Assembly: GCA_003973375.1 (NCBI GenBank)
Contig: QNYL01000133.1
Span: forward strand, 1-6,964
Reading direction: 5' to 3'
DNA length: 6,964 bases
DNA from: Flavobacteriia bacterium
GTDB taxonomy: Bacteria > Bacteroidota > Bacteroidia > Flavobacteriales > Flavobacteriaceae
The notes below the pieces were generated by a model. The model was not told the origin of the DNA, did not search any database, and saw nothing but the letters and a program-made list of their open reading frames with translations. A program made the translations under genes and the position numbers. Positions within the stretch are counted from its first letter, which is position 1; each line of letters begins with the position of its first letter. This document shows, piece by piece, positions 1 through 6,659 of the stretch.

Positions 1-33
1 AAAGGTCCTGCGTTGTCGGTTTTGTTTTTTCAT
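1..33 (-). CDS. Start of IS3-family transposase OrfA (partial)
   Basis: An ATG at 33-31 on the minus strand opens a frame reading MKKQNRQRRTF to the window edge. The basic start ending in RRTF matches the usual beginning of IS3/IS911-type OrfA proteins (typically K-R-R-T/K-F-T/S-x-E-F-K), which carry an N-terminal helix-turn-helix that binds the IS ends. OrfA and OrfB are normally joined by programmed frameshifting to make the active transposase; none of that is visible here. With 11 residues the call is a pattern match, supported by its position 62 bases inside a sudden break in a GH16 gene. Confidence 0.55.
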   Translation of the reverse strand, partial: MKKQNRQRRTF

Positions 34-95
34 AATTCTCAAATTTATGAAAGTTATTAACCAAACTTAGCGACAACCTATACTATGAACTGACA
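1..95 (-). mobile_element. Terminal part of an IS3-family-like insertion sequence, cut by the window edge
   Basis: On the minus strand, GH16 coding similarity stops at about base 95. The sequence that follows starts TGTCAGTTCATAG, then has GTTGTCGCTAAGT, and reaches an ATG 62 bases in that opens a transposase-like reading frame. IS3-family elements begin with 5'-TG, carry a short leader before orfA, and often have a GACAC..CTAAG-like stretch near the end, which resembles what is seen here. The outer boundary is base 95 or 97, since either gives a 5'-TG. The other end and the target duplication lie outside the window, so the family call rests on the end sequence and 11 transposase residues. 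Confidence 0.6.
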
Positions 96-639
96 CAGTT
101 CCGTAGATAGTTTCAGGATCAAAACCTACATGTTCCATAATATCGATCTCTCCACATTTTGGCCATGGAATTTTACCCCAGTTTTGTCCAAGCATCCAAA
201 AAGCAGGCCATAGACCTCTCCCCTTTGGTAATTTTGCCCTGATATCAATTTTAGCATATTTCCAGGTTTTTTTCCCTCTTGTAGTGATGCTGGCCGAAGT
301 ATAATCAGCCGAATCGATTTGATCCACATAGGCAGGTCTTTCAAAAAAAGGCGGCGTATTATTTTTGATTTTTTCCTTATAGGCTTCAATGATCAGATTG
401 CCATTTTCTACCCTGACATTCTTTAAACTATCGGTATAATACTGTTTTTCATGAGCACGTATAAATCCCAGTTCATAATTCCATTTTTCGGGATCGGGTT
501 TCCCCTCTTTATCAAATTCATCCGACCAAACCAGTTTATAGGAATTATTTTCTTTTACTACTTCTTTTGATCTTTTATTGCATGATATAAATAAAAAAAA
601 GAGGGCTAAAATTGATAATCTAAGTGTGGTAACGAACAT
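67..639 (-). pseudogene. GH16 family beta-glucanase (laminarinase-type) lipoprotein, C-terminally truncated by IS insertion
   Basis: This is the N-terminal 182 or so residues of a glycoside hydrolase family 16 enzyme, a family that cleaves beta-1,3 or mixed beta-1,3/1,4 glucans. A hydrophobic signal ends in FISC, a lipobox with C20 as the likely lipidated residue, so the protein would sit in an envelope membrane, possibly at the surface. The GH16 opening LVWSDEF lies at 36-42, GLWPAFWML at 142-150, and the catalytic GEIDIMEHVG at 163-172, with E164 the nucleophile, D166 and E169 the acid/base. Similarity ends at IYGTV (178-182); the last eight residues (183-190) and the stop come from the IS-like sequence. 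GH16 lipoproteins usually run about 270-300 residues, so roughly a third or more of the jelly-roll is missing and activity is unlikely. The substrate cannot be fixed from this piece. Confidence 0.85.
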
Positions 640-704
640 AAAATGTGCTTTAGGATTATTCTTTCTTCCTTCGAATAAGTGAATATATAGAGAAAATATA
701 AGCT

Positions 705-712
705 CAAAGTTA
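705..712 (-). promoter_or_regulatory. Candidate -7 promoter element of the GH16 gene
   Basis: The minus strand reads TAACTTTG here, an exact match to the Bacteroidota -7 consensus TAnnTTTG. It would start transcription near base 699, about 60 bases before the GH16 ATG. No clear TTTG -33 box is present at the expected distance, only a T-rich run, so the call is based on the -7 box and its placement. No convincing Shine-Dalgarno site precedes the ATG, which is normal in this phylum. Confidence 0.4.
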
Positions 713-888
713 AGTTTTTTAGTTTATAAAAAATATTCCAATCGCCTCGTTTCCGGCACCGCTTAACATAAAAAGCTAATATTCCTTCTATTATTGATGC
801 CTGCAGGTATCTAAAGGAAATCAGAGATAAAACCTATGAACATTTTAAATGATCTCAGATTATTTCTATTGAAAAAAATCAAAAAAAA
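713..888. other. Intergenic stretch with no supported gene
   Basis: Together with 640-712 this makes a 249-base gap between the GH16 remnant and the end of selD. A T-rich run on the minus strand follows the selD stop immediately (873-888), but the stem that can be drawn before it (CTGAT/ATCAG) is only 5 bp and 12 bases away, so I do not call a terminator. Further down, a GC-richer patch at about 743-765 before a T-run near 729-736 makes only a 3-bp core stem. I see no RNA gene or open frame of useful length. Confidence 0.5.
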
Positions 889-1935
889 CTACACTACCCT
901 GATCAAAACATCAGATGGTTCTGTAAGTTTACCCAATGCTGATATTTCGATCTGATTTTCTTTTAAGAGCGCTTCTACTTCTTCTACCCCGGCATCTTCC
1001 ACAGCAATAAGCAAGCCTCCGCTGGTTTGCGGATCACATAAAATCGACCATTTACTCTCATCTTTAAGCTGAACCTTATCTTTAAAACTTTTCCAGTTAT
1101 TTCTTGTCCCTCCGGGAATACAATTTTGTTCAAGATAACCCTCTGCCCCATCAAAAACAGGTACATTATCCCATTCTATTTCAGCAGAAAGACCACTCCC
1201 TTCGCAGATCTCAATCAAATGTCCGATCAGACCAAAACCGGTAACATCGGTCATTGCCGTAACACCCTTGATCTCAGCCAGTTTTTCACCAAGACTGTTA
1301 AGTTTTGCCATAGAATCTACAGCTACTTTTTCATGTTCCGGTGTTAATAAACCTCGTTTTTGAGCCGTAGTAAATGTTCCTATTCCTAAGGGCTTTGTAA
1401 GGTATAAATGACAACCTGCTACAGCCGAATCATTCCGTTTTAGCTTTTTCAGATCTACCCTACCGGTAACTGCAAGCCCAAAGATGGGTTCCGGACTGTC
1501 GATACTGTGTCCGCCGGCCAAAGTGATTCCGGCCTCTTTACAAACCTGTCGCCCTCCTTCAAGCACCTGTTGCGCCACTTCTGCAGGTAATTTATCAATA
1601 GGCCAGCCTAAAATAGCAATGGCGAGGATCGGTTTTCCTCCCATGGCATATACATCACTAATAGCATTGGTTGCCGCAATTCTTCCAAAATTATAGGGAT
1701 CATCAACGATAGGCATAAAGAAATCGGTTGTACTGATCACAGCCGTTCCATCTCCAAGATCATAAACCGCAGCATCATCCTTAGAATCGTTTCCCACGAT
1801 CAAACGGGCATCCTCAACCGCGATCATTTCAGTTTTAATGATCGTTGAGAGAACTTCCGGTGAGATCTTACATCCACAACCTGCTCCATGACTGTATTTT
1901 GTCAATTTGATCTGATCTATTTCTTTCCTATTCAT
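889..1935 (-). CDS. selD: Selenide, water dikinase (selenophosphate synthetase)
   Basis: SelD makes selenophosphate, the cell's selenium donor, from selenide and ATP in the cytoplasm. At 348 residues it is essentially the length of the E. coli enzyme and is collinear with it. The glycine-rich active-site loop [11 protein letters not shown] lies at 14-24; C20 and K23 correspond to E. coli C17 and K20, so this is a cysteine form, not a selenocysteine form. ATP/metal-binding acidic segments are KDDAAVY (D53, D54), TTDFFMP (D71), [19 protein letters not shown] (D94) and MTDVTGFG in the C-terminal half. The ATG overlaps the mnmH stop as ATGA (1932-1935), which suggests translational coupling. No selA, selB or Sec tRNA is in the window, so the visible use of the product is MnmH-made tRNA selenouridine. 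Confidence 0.96.
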   Translation of the reverse strand: MNRKEIDQIKLTKYSHGAGCGCKISPEVLSTIIKTEMIAVEDARLIVGNDSKDDAAVYDLGDGTAVISTTDFFMPIVDDPYNFGRIAATNAISDVYAMGGKPILAIAILGWPIDKLPAEVAQQVLEGGRQVCKEAGITLAGGHSIDSPEPIFGLAVTGRVDLKKLKRNDSAVAGCHLYLTKPLGIGTFTTAQKRGLLTPEHEKVAVDSMAKLNSLGEKLAEIKGVTAMTDVTGFGLIGHLIEICEGSGLSAEIEWDNVPVFDGAEGYLEQNCIPGGTRNNWKSFKDKVQLKDESKWSILCDPQTSGGLLIAVEDAGVEEVEALLKENQIEISALGKLTEPSDVLIRVV

Positions 1936-2948
1936 AAACTCTCTTTTTTAATAATTTTTGCATTCTCAAAATGATTCGTATCGGGAAGCGGTATTTTTAT
2001 AACACGATCACTTTTCCGGGTATTCATTCCCTTTAAATAGGCTTTATCATAATATTGCAGTAAAATTAACGCAACTTCATAAAAGTTCCCTGATTTCAAG
2101 TCCTCTACTGCGCGTTTTGTATTGAGTCCACCCAGACGCTTCTTAATCTGAACTATCGATTTTTCCAGCATCTGCTTGTCCAAAACAGCGTATTCCTCTA
2201 CAAGAAATTTAGCTCTTTCTTCTTTGGAGATGTCCACAAAATAAAGCATCGCCTCCCGCATCTGAGAAAAAAACTGCATAGGAATCTTTACCCTTCCAAT
2301 ATTGTGGCTTTCATCTTCCACCCACACGGGTTGGTTCAGATTGAGCTTTTTCAATTCATTGTGAAGATCATTTTCAAACTGTTCCACACTGGGCTGGGCC
2401 TTCTGACCTATTGCACCAAAAGCGGAACCCTTGTGATGTGCGAGTCCTTCCAGATCAACCACCTGCTCTCCCATCTTTTTTAATTCTTCTAAAATATAGG
2501 TTTTTCCACTACCGGTATAGCCGCCAAGCACTTTTAAAGGCATCGGTTTTCCCAGTTCGTCCAGGACAAAATTTCTAAAAGACTTGTATCCGCCAATTAT
2601 TATCTTCACCTCTTTAAAACCGTTTTCATTAAGGTGTTCTGCAAAAGATCTGCTACGCATTCCTCCACGCCAGCAATGGACAATTATTTTCCCGAAAGGG
2701 GCAACCTTTAAAGATTCTGTGATAAAATTTTCCAGTTTGGGATTTACATAAGTATAACCCACCGCTATGGCAGCTTCTTTGGATTCCTGCTTGTAAACCG
2801 TACCCACATGTGCTCTTTCATCATTGGAAAACAAAGGAATATTAAACGCTCCCGGAATATGCCCTTTTTCAAATTCACCGGGAGAACGCACATCTACAAC
2901 CGGCAATCCTGATGAAAAAACATCTGCTATGTAAATTTCAGAAATCAT
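1932..2948 (-). CDS. mnmH: tRNA 2-selenouridine synthase (rhodanese plus P-loop domains)
   Basis: MnmH (also called SelU or YbbB) replaces sulfur with selenium in 2-thiouridine at the wobble position of certain tRNAs, using selenophosphate and passing through a geranylated intermediate. Residues 1 to about 125 are a rhodanese domain: [20 protein letters not shown] at 19-38 and the catalytic loop [11 protein letters not shown] at 91-101, with C92 matching the essential E. coli cysteine. The rest is a P-loop domain with Walker [10 protein letters not shown] at 142-150 and an acidic [11 protein letters not shown] segment further on. At 338 residues it is slightly shorter than the E. coli protein (about 364) with both domains whole. 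It is the first gene of a two-gene operon and its stop overlaps the selD start by 4 bases. The ATG is supported by the rhodanese domain starting at once after it. Confidence 0.95.
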   Translation of the reverse strand: MISEIYIADVFSSGLPVVDVRSPGEFEKGHIPGAFNIPLFSNDERAHVGTVYKQESKEAAIAVGYTYVNPKLENFITESLKVAPFGKIIVHCWRGGMRSRSFAEHLNENGFKEVKIIIGGYKSFRNFVLDELGKPMPLKVLGGYTGSGKTYILEELKKMGEQVVDLEGLAHHKGSAFGAIGQKAQPSVEQFENDLHNELKKLNLNQPVWVEDESHNIGRVKIPMQFFSQMREAMLYFVDISKEERAKFLVEEYAVLDKQMLEKSIVQIKKRLGGLNTKRAVEDLKSGNFYEVALILLQYYDKAYLKGMNTRKSDRVIKIPLPDTNHFENAKIIKKESL

Positions 2949-2953
2949 GACGA

Positions 2954-2961
2954 CAAAAGTA
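2954..2961 (-). promoter_or_regulatory. Candidate -7 promoter element of mnmH-selD, implying a very short leader
   Basis: The minus strand reads TACTTTTG, fitting TAnnTTTG, and ends 5 bases before the mnmH ATG. With the usual spacing of about 5-7 bases to the start point, transcription would begin at or within a base or two of the ATG, giving a leaderless or nearly leaderless mRNA. No good TTTG -33 box is visible upstream, so the box could be chance in AT-rich DNA or the true promoter could lie further up. Confidence 0.3.
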
Positions 2962-3080
2962 ATTTATTTACATGATTTTGAAGCCCTGAAGTATAAAAAT
3001 ATGAATTTGCTTTCTAATAAAAGATTCTCACGGTTTTTAAAGGATATCATTGAATTTAAAAAATGCGACTTAAGCTTCTG

Positions 3081-3088
3081 TATCTTTG
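3081..3088 (+). promoter_or_regulatory. Candidate -7 promoter element of the thioredoxin-like lipoprotein gene
   Basis: TATCTTTG is an exact TAnnTTTG match, 41 bases before the ATG at 3130. It would place the transcript start near 3095 with a leader of about 35 bases. The upstream -33 region (around 3050-3060, TTGAATTT) is only a weak match to TTTG. The 181-base gap between mnmH and this gene would hold two divergent promoters. Confidence 0.45.
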
Positions 3089-3129
3089 GAAAATGCTTTA
3101 GCTTTGGGATTTAACTTAAATTTTAAAAG

Positions 3130-4308
3130 ATGAATTTTCTCAAGATATCTTTCTCTCTTGCCGTATTTTTTATACTTATGACAGGTTGCACTAAAGAAGA
3201 AAAAAAGAATATTGTTAATGATATCAAACTTGAAACAAACGCACATCAGTCGGTGTATTTTAAAGCTTTAGAAAAATACTTCTATTCAAACCAGCCCGAT
3301 ACTACACTAACGGAATACGATGTATGGATCAAAAGAGATCCTTCAGATAGTTTAAGAAAGGGATTTGTTTGGGTGGACAACCATTATCGGCCCTACAATA
3401 TGGTTTATGAAAAAGGAACTTTTTATTTAACTATTCCACCCAAGAAAACAACGGTTCCTTATCCGAATAATAAAGAAGATTTTATCTCTTCCATCGACTG
3501 GATCGATACTTTTCTTAAACCCGAAGGATTTACAGAGCTTGTTTCAAAGAACAATGCTGTGATAAAAAATATCGAATTCAAAGGAGAGCCTTGTGCCGGG
3601 ATTGAGATCAAACTACCTAAAGGAAAAGACGGAAGAGAAACCACTCAGACTTTTATCATCAATAAAAAGAACCTTTTTCCGGTTTATGCAAAACTGGTTG
3701 TTAAAGACAAAGGAATAACTTATACCAATGAACTGGATTTTTACGATGTGATCTTTGATGATGTTAATCTTGACGGATTAAAAGAGCGCCAAAAAAGAAT
3801 TATAGCCTCCAACCCTCTTGATCCGGAAGGCGGCGAATCGGATGTGGCCTATGAAGAACGCATGCTACATCCAGGTGTTTCAGCTCCTTTTTTTGAAGGC
3901 AAATATTACGGTACAGATAAAACTTTTAAACTGGAAGACCATATTGGAAAAGGAGTGATTCTTGTGGATTTCTGGTATACCCATTGTCCACCCTGCGTTA
4001 GAGCTATGCCTGCATTATCAGAGCTTTACACAAAATACAAAGATAAAGGATTAAAGATCTACGGACTCAATTCGGTTGATAACCAACCGAGAAGTATGGA
4101 TAACCTGAATAAATTTCTTAAAAAAAGAAAGTTGAGTTATGAAGTGATCTTAACCCAACCTGAAGTTGATCAGGCTTACAAGATCAAAGCTTACCCCTCA
4201 ATGTATATTATAGATAAAAAAGGGAAGGTCAGCTTTGTGGAAGTGGGTTATGATAAAGAGAAATTTAAAAAAGTGATTGAGCATATCGAGAAGCTGATCA
4301 ATGAATGA
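3130..4308 (+). CDS. Lipoprotein with C-terminal TlpA/ResA-like thioredoxin domain
   Basis: A 392-residue envelope lipoprotein. The signal peptide ends in the lipobox LMTGC with C20 as the lipidated residue. Residues 250 to about 390 form a TlpA/ResA-type thioredoxin fold: GVSAPFF entry strand at 249-255, VDFWYTHCPPC at 279-289 with redox cysteines C286 and C289, and the cis-proline AYPSMYIID at 354-362. This family works as a periplasmic thiol reductant or oxidant, for example in cytochrome maturation or stress repair; the partner here is unknown. Residues 21 to about 230 are a separate domain with alternating strands and patterns such as FKGEPCAGIEIKLPKG and an extended beta-rich run near 175-210. 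This recalls LolA/RseB-type lipid-binding half-barrels, but that is inference. It stands alone, with its own promoter and a 117-base gap before the toxin-antitoxin operon. Confidence 0.85.
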   Translation: MNFLKISFSLAVFFILMTGCTKEEKKNIVNDIKLETNAHQSVYFKALEKYFYSNQPDTTLTEYDVWIKRDPSDSLRKGFVWVDNHYRPYNMVYEKGTFYLTIPPKKTTVPYPNNKEDFISSIDWIDTFLKPEGFTELVSKNNAVIKNIEFKGEPCAGIEIKLPKGKDGRETTQTFIINKKNLFPVYAKLVVKDKGITYTNELDFYDVIFDDVNLDGLKERQKRIIASNPLDPEGGESDVAYEERMLHPGVSAPFFEGKYYGTDKTFKLEDHIGKGVILVDFWYTHCPPCVRAMPALSELYTKYKDKGLKIYGLNSVDNQPRSMDNLNKFLKKRKLSYEVILTQPEVDQAYKIKAYPSMYIIDKKGKVSFVEVGYDKEKFKKVIEHIEKLINE

Positions 4309-4376
4309 TCATTGTTATCTGTTGTTTCCAAGAATAAAAATTTAAACCCAAAAAACTATTATTTAAATAATACCTT

Positions 4377-4417
4377 TAATTATACGTAGATATTTATTAT
4401 ATTTGCACGTATAATTA
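4377..4417. repeat. Perfect 11-bp inverted repeat around the toxin-antitoxin promoter (probable operator)
   Basis: The left arm TAATTATACGT (4377-4387) and right arm ACGTATAATTA (4407-4417) are exact reverse complements with a 19-base spacer, so arm centres are 30 bases apart, close to three DNA turns. The spacer holds the -7 box of the antitoxin promoter, the left arm lies where a -33 box should be, and the right arm covers the expected start point. A protein bound to both arms would block transcription. Many antitoxins, alone or with their toxin, repress their own operon by binding such repeats, so autoregulation is a reasonable inference. Confidence 0.75.
4398..4405 (+). promoter_or_regulatory. 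-7 promoter element of the toxin-antitoxin operon
   Basis: TATATTTG matches TAnnTTTG exactly, 20 bases before the antitoxin ATG at 4426. Transcription would start near 4411, leaving a leader of about 15 bases with no Shine-Dalgarno site. The box sits inside the spacer of the perfect inverted repeat, which strengthens both calls. Confidence 0.6.
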
Positions 4418-4425
4418 GTAGTGTT

Positions 4426-4668
4426 ATGGATTCAAAACTAACTTTAAAACTTAACGAAAGCGTAATTAAACAAGCAAAACTATACGCAAAGGAAAATAAT
4501 ATAAGCCTTTCAAGAATGATAGAGAATTATCTTACTGCAATTACTGAAAGCAAAGATAACAGAAAGAATATAAGTCCTTTAGTTAAAAGTTTGACAGGGG
4601 TTGTTAAACTTGAAGATAAAGATTACAGAAAAGATTATACTGATTTTCTATCTCAAAAATATTCATAA
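4426..4668 (+). CDS. Small antitoxin, DUF6364-like, of a PIN-toxin pair
   Basis: An 80-residue protein that should bind and neutralise the PIN toxin encoded next to it and repress their shared promoter. The N-terminal pattern is strand (KLTLKL, 4-9), helix (ESVIKQAKLYAKENN, 11-25), turn, helix (SLSRMIENYLTAI, 27-39), the layout of ribbon-helix-helix DNA-binding antitoxins. Residues 48-80 are a separate tail rich in aromatic and charged residues (DYRKDYTDFL) of the sort that wraps the toxin. The start and wording match what I recall of the Bacteroidota DUF6364 family. The stop overlaps the toxin ATG by one base (TAATG, 4666-4670), so translation is probably coupled. DNA here is more AT-rich than the selD region: one 60-base line I counted (4441-4500) has 16 G/C, against 25 for 1021-1080. 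Confidence 0.8.
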   Translation: MDSKLTLKLNESVIKQAKLYAKENNISLSRMIENYLTAITESKDNRKNISPLVKSLTGVVKLEDKDYRKDYTDFLSQKYS

Positions 4669-5078
4669 TGGACAGAATTTTAGTTGACACAAATATTGTC
4701 CTGGATCTACTTGCTGAACGGAAAAAATTCATTAATGAAGCACAGGAACTCTTTACTCTATCCGACAAAAATGAAGTAAAGCTTTATGTTTCTTCGCTTA
4801 CTTTCGCAAATACTTATTATATCCTTTCTCAACAAATGAAAATGGATAATGTGAGAAAAATATTGAGGAAATTCAAAGTGTTGGTGGAAGTACTGCCTAT
4901 GGACGACAAAATTATTGATTTATCACTTGAATCTGACTTTAAAGATTTTGAAGATGCAATTCAATATTATACTGCTATTGAAAATGAAATAAGCATAATA
5001 ATTACCAGAAATTTAAAAGATTTCAAAACTGCAAAAATACCTGTACTTACTGCAAAAGAATATACCAAACTAAGATAA
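4668..5078 (+). CDS. PIN-domain toxin (VapC-like ribonuclease)
   Basis: A 136-residue PIN-domain protein. PIN toxins are Mg2+-dependent ribonucleases that stop growth by cutting tRNA, rRNA or mRNA. The first acidic motif is ILVDTNIVLDLLAER, with D7; the third is SDFKDFEDAIQYYTA, with D96 as the likely catalytic residue beside D93 and E95; the last is IITRNLKDF, with N115 and D118. At the place of the usual second acid (the E in the second strand-helix region of VapC) the sequence reads LTFANTYYIL, with N48. I recall asparagine there as common in Bacteroidota relatives, so this need not mean inactivity. Length fits the family. It directly follows the antitoxin with a one-base overlap and ends 33 bases before the convergent gene. 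Confidence 0.87.
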   Translation: MDRILVDTNIVLDLLAERKKFINEAQELFTLSDKNEVKLYVSSLTFANTYYILSQQMKMDNVRKILRKFKVLVEVLPMDDKIIDLSLESDFKDFEDAIQYYTAIENEISIIITRNLKDFKTAKIPVLTAKEYTKLR

Positions 5079-5111
5079 TAGTATAAGAAATTAACTGTAA
5101 TATTTACAATT

Positions 5112-5588
5112 TCAATTTTCCAACTCTTCCAGTTCGAGGCCATAATCAAATTGAAGATCTTCATGTAAAGTAGCTATCGCTTTTTTAATCGTTACAATCT
5201 GCCTGTTAAAGATGTTGTCCAGCGAAACATTATTTTTATAGGAGGGTTGCATTTCTTTAAGCTTTTCGCAGAAATACAACAAGAGTTCAACTTCAGTTTC
5301 TTTCTTTTTTGAGTAGCGGATATATTTTTTGGTGTTTCTTAGGATCTTTCTGACACTCTTTTTAATATAGAAATAACTTTTGGTATTGATCATAGCAAAA
5401 TCTCTATCGATCTCCTCTTTGACTCCCCTGATAAATGCATCTTCATCTGAAGATTCAAAAAGCAGGTAGGTAAGCAACTCTTTATTCTCCTTTTTAAATT
5501 TTGATAAACGTAAACACAGCTCTACCAGTTCTGCCTGCGATCTATAGGTCAGCTCATTTTTAAGTTCTTTTACGCTTGCTGTTTTCAT
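5112..5588 (-). CDS. Conserved-looking hypothetical protein, 158 residues, charged and helical
   Basis: I do not recognise the function. The protein has no signal peptide and no membrane segment, so it is probably cytoplasmic. It is rich in K, E, L and R and looks almost wholly alpha-helical: an N-terminal stretch with ELVELCLRLSKFKKENKELL (39-residue region from about 18), a basic middle (KKSVRKILRNTKKYIRYSKK, about 76-95), and an acidic end (LELEELEN). The N-terminal layout loosely recalls DUF6155-type Bacteroidota proteins, but I cannot confirm it. AGGA lies 9 bases before the ATG (5598-5601), a plausible ribosome site. It follows the DUF1028 gene after only 18 bases on the same strand, so the two are probably co-transcribed, but the different compartments give no shared role. 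Confidence 0.7.
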   Translation of the reverse strand: MKTASVKELKNELTYRSQAELVELCLRLSKFKKENKELLTYLLFESSDEDAFIRGVKEEIDRDFAMINTKSYFYIKKSVRKILRNTKKYIRYSKKKETEVELLLYFCEKLKEMQPSYKNNVSLDNIFNRQIVTIKKAIATLHEDLQFDYGLELEELEN

Positions 5589-5606
5589 AAAGAATTATCC
5601 TGAAAA

Positions 5607-6599
5607 TTAAAGAGAAAGTATCTTTTTCAGATCAGCTTCAGGAACTTTAAGCAAACCCGATTTAGGCAATCTTCGGGTCAGTTCTTTCCAGTTCTTATCC
5701 TTTTTAAACACTTCTTTAAAAATAGGTAAAGCTCTTTTGATATCGCCGTTGTTGGCCAGTGCAATGGCAGTCCAGTATTTCATTTCCAGATTTTCAGGAA
5801 ATAACTTTTGCGCCGCACCATATTCTGTCAGGGCTTTTTTCATATCGTGATGTTCTACAGCCAGATCCCCTTTATTCATATATTCATAAGCATGATGTAC
5901 CTTGAGCAATCTTTCAAGTTCTCCTATCGGATCTTTATGATCATCCACCCGGAGATCGATCAGTTTATCATTCCATGGTTCGCCTACCGGTTTGGGTCCC
6001 ACAACGATCAGTGCTGCCGATTGTTTCCCACGAATATCTCCTCCTGCTTTTTGGGCAGCCTTTAGAACTTCCAGTACTCTTTCGGCAATCGGTAAATTTG
6101 CGTTTTCACGGAAAGCCTTCGCCATTGCAGGAACAACCTTGTCGGTAAGCATCATATTGGCCTGAACCGAGAAATTATCTCCTGTGATCTGATCGGCGTA
6201 AACAATACAACTCTTCCCGGTATAGGCAGAAACATTTCCTTTTACATCAAGCATGGCAACCTGGCGCACATCCCTTCCTTCATCTTCAGAGATCAAAAAT
6301 TGCAATACATCTTTTGCATTTTTCCCTTCTTCCATCAGGCGGATTCCGTTAGGTCCGTATGCCGGATTGATAAACGATTGTGTTGCCACCACGCCTACGC
6401 CCGATTTACCCCAGGCAACGGATGTGCCTACAGCAAACCAGTGACTCTGAACAGCTACCGCCATTTCGCCGGTTTTTTTATCACGGGCCACAATAGAAAA
6501 GGTATGGGCAAATTTATCTTTATACACCTGAGAAAAAACTTTTCCGGAAAAAAGAAATAAAAAACTCAGTACTAAAATACTTATTGATCGTCTTGTCAT
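5607..6599 (-). CDS. Secreted DUF1028 family protein with TPR-like C-terminal region
   Basis: DUF1028 proteins have an Ntn-hydrolase-type fold with no settled reaction. I chose the ATG at 6599: it starts MTRRSISILVLSFLFLF, a clean signal peptide with likely cleavage at VFS|Q (23/24), whereas the in-frame ATG at 6638 only adds 13 residues that spoil the signal. That gives 330 residues, exported to the periplasm or outside. DUF1028 hallmarks follow: HTFSIVARD, then VAVQSHWFAVGTSVAWGKSG, VVATQSFINPAYGPNG and DIRGKQSAALIVVGP, with the domain ending about 90-100 residues before the C-terminus. The tail has two TPR-like helix pairs (DMKKALTEYGAAQKLFPEN; GDIKRALPIFKEVFKKDKN) and ends KNWKELTRRLPKSGLL, as in DUF1028 proteins with a putative peptidoglycan-binding end. 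No good promoter box was found upstream. It appears to lead a two-gene operon with the 158-residue gene. Confidence 0.88.
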   Translation of the reverse strand: MTRRSISILVLSFLFLFSGKVFSQVYKDKFAHTFSIVARDKKTGEMAVAVQSHWFAVGTSVAWGKSGVGVVATQSFINPAYGPNGIRLMEEGKNAKDVLQFLISEDEGRDVRQVAMLDVKGNVSAYTGKSCIVYADQITGDNFSVQANMMLTDKVVPAMAKAFRENANLPIAERVLEVLKAAQKAGGDIRGKQSAALIVVGPKPVGEPWNDKLIDLRVDDHKDPIGELERLLKVHHAYEYMNKGDLAVEHHDMKKALTEYGAAQKLFPENLEMKYWTAIALANNGDIKRALPIFKEVFKKDKNWKELTRRLPKSGLLKVPEADLKKILSL

Positions 6600-6659
6600 G
6601 GTTATGGATTTGAAATTAGATACGAAGTAAAAATACAATAAAATTATAAGTTTTCTAAG

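Noticed and set aside
728..768. GC-richer patch before a T-run on the minus strand, as a terminator between selD and GH16
   Set aside because: Only a GCC/GGC core pairs across a 9-base loop; the rest needs wobbles and mismatches.
873..912. Terminator after selD: stem CTGAT/ATCAG followed by a T-rich run on the minus strand
   Set aside because: The stem is only 5 bp, lies inside the last codons and is separated from the T-run by 12 bases.
1484..1696. Plus-strand open frame of 70 codons opposite selD
   Set aside because: It lies wholly inside the well-conserved selD gene on the other strand and encodes no recognisable motif; the same holds for the other short frames opposite selD, the lipoprotein and DUF1028 genes.
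4299..4314. Palindrome AATGATCATT at the end of the thioredoxin lipoprotein gene
   Set aside because: It overlaps the stop codon, is short, and no T-run follows, so neither a terminator nor an operator is supported.
5096..5108. Small inverted repeat TGTAA-tat-TTACA between the toxin gene and the convergent gene, as a shared terminator
   Set aside because: The stem is 5 bp, nearly all A/T, with a 3-base loop and no clean T-run; too weak in AT-rich DNA.
6600..6638. Upstream ATG at 6638 as the start of the DUF1028 protein
   Set aside because: The 13 extra residues would precede a complete, well-formed signal peptide that begins at the ATG at 6599.
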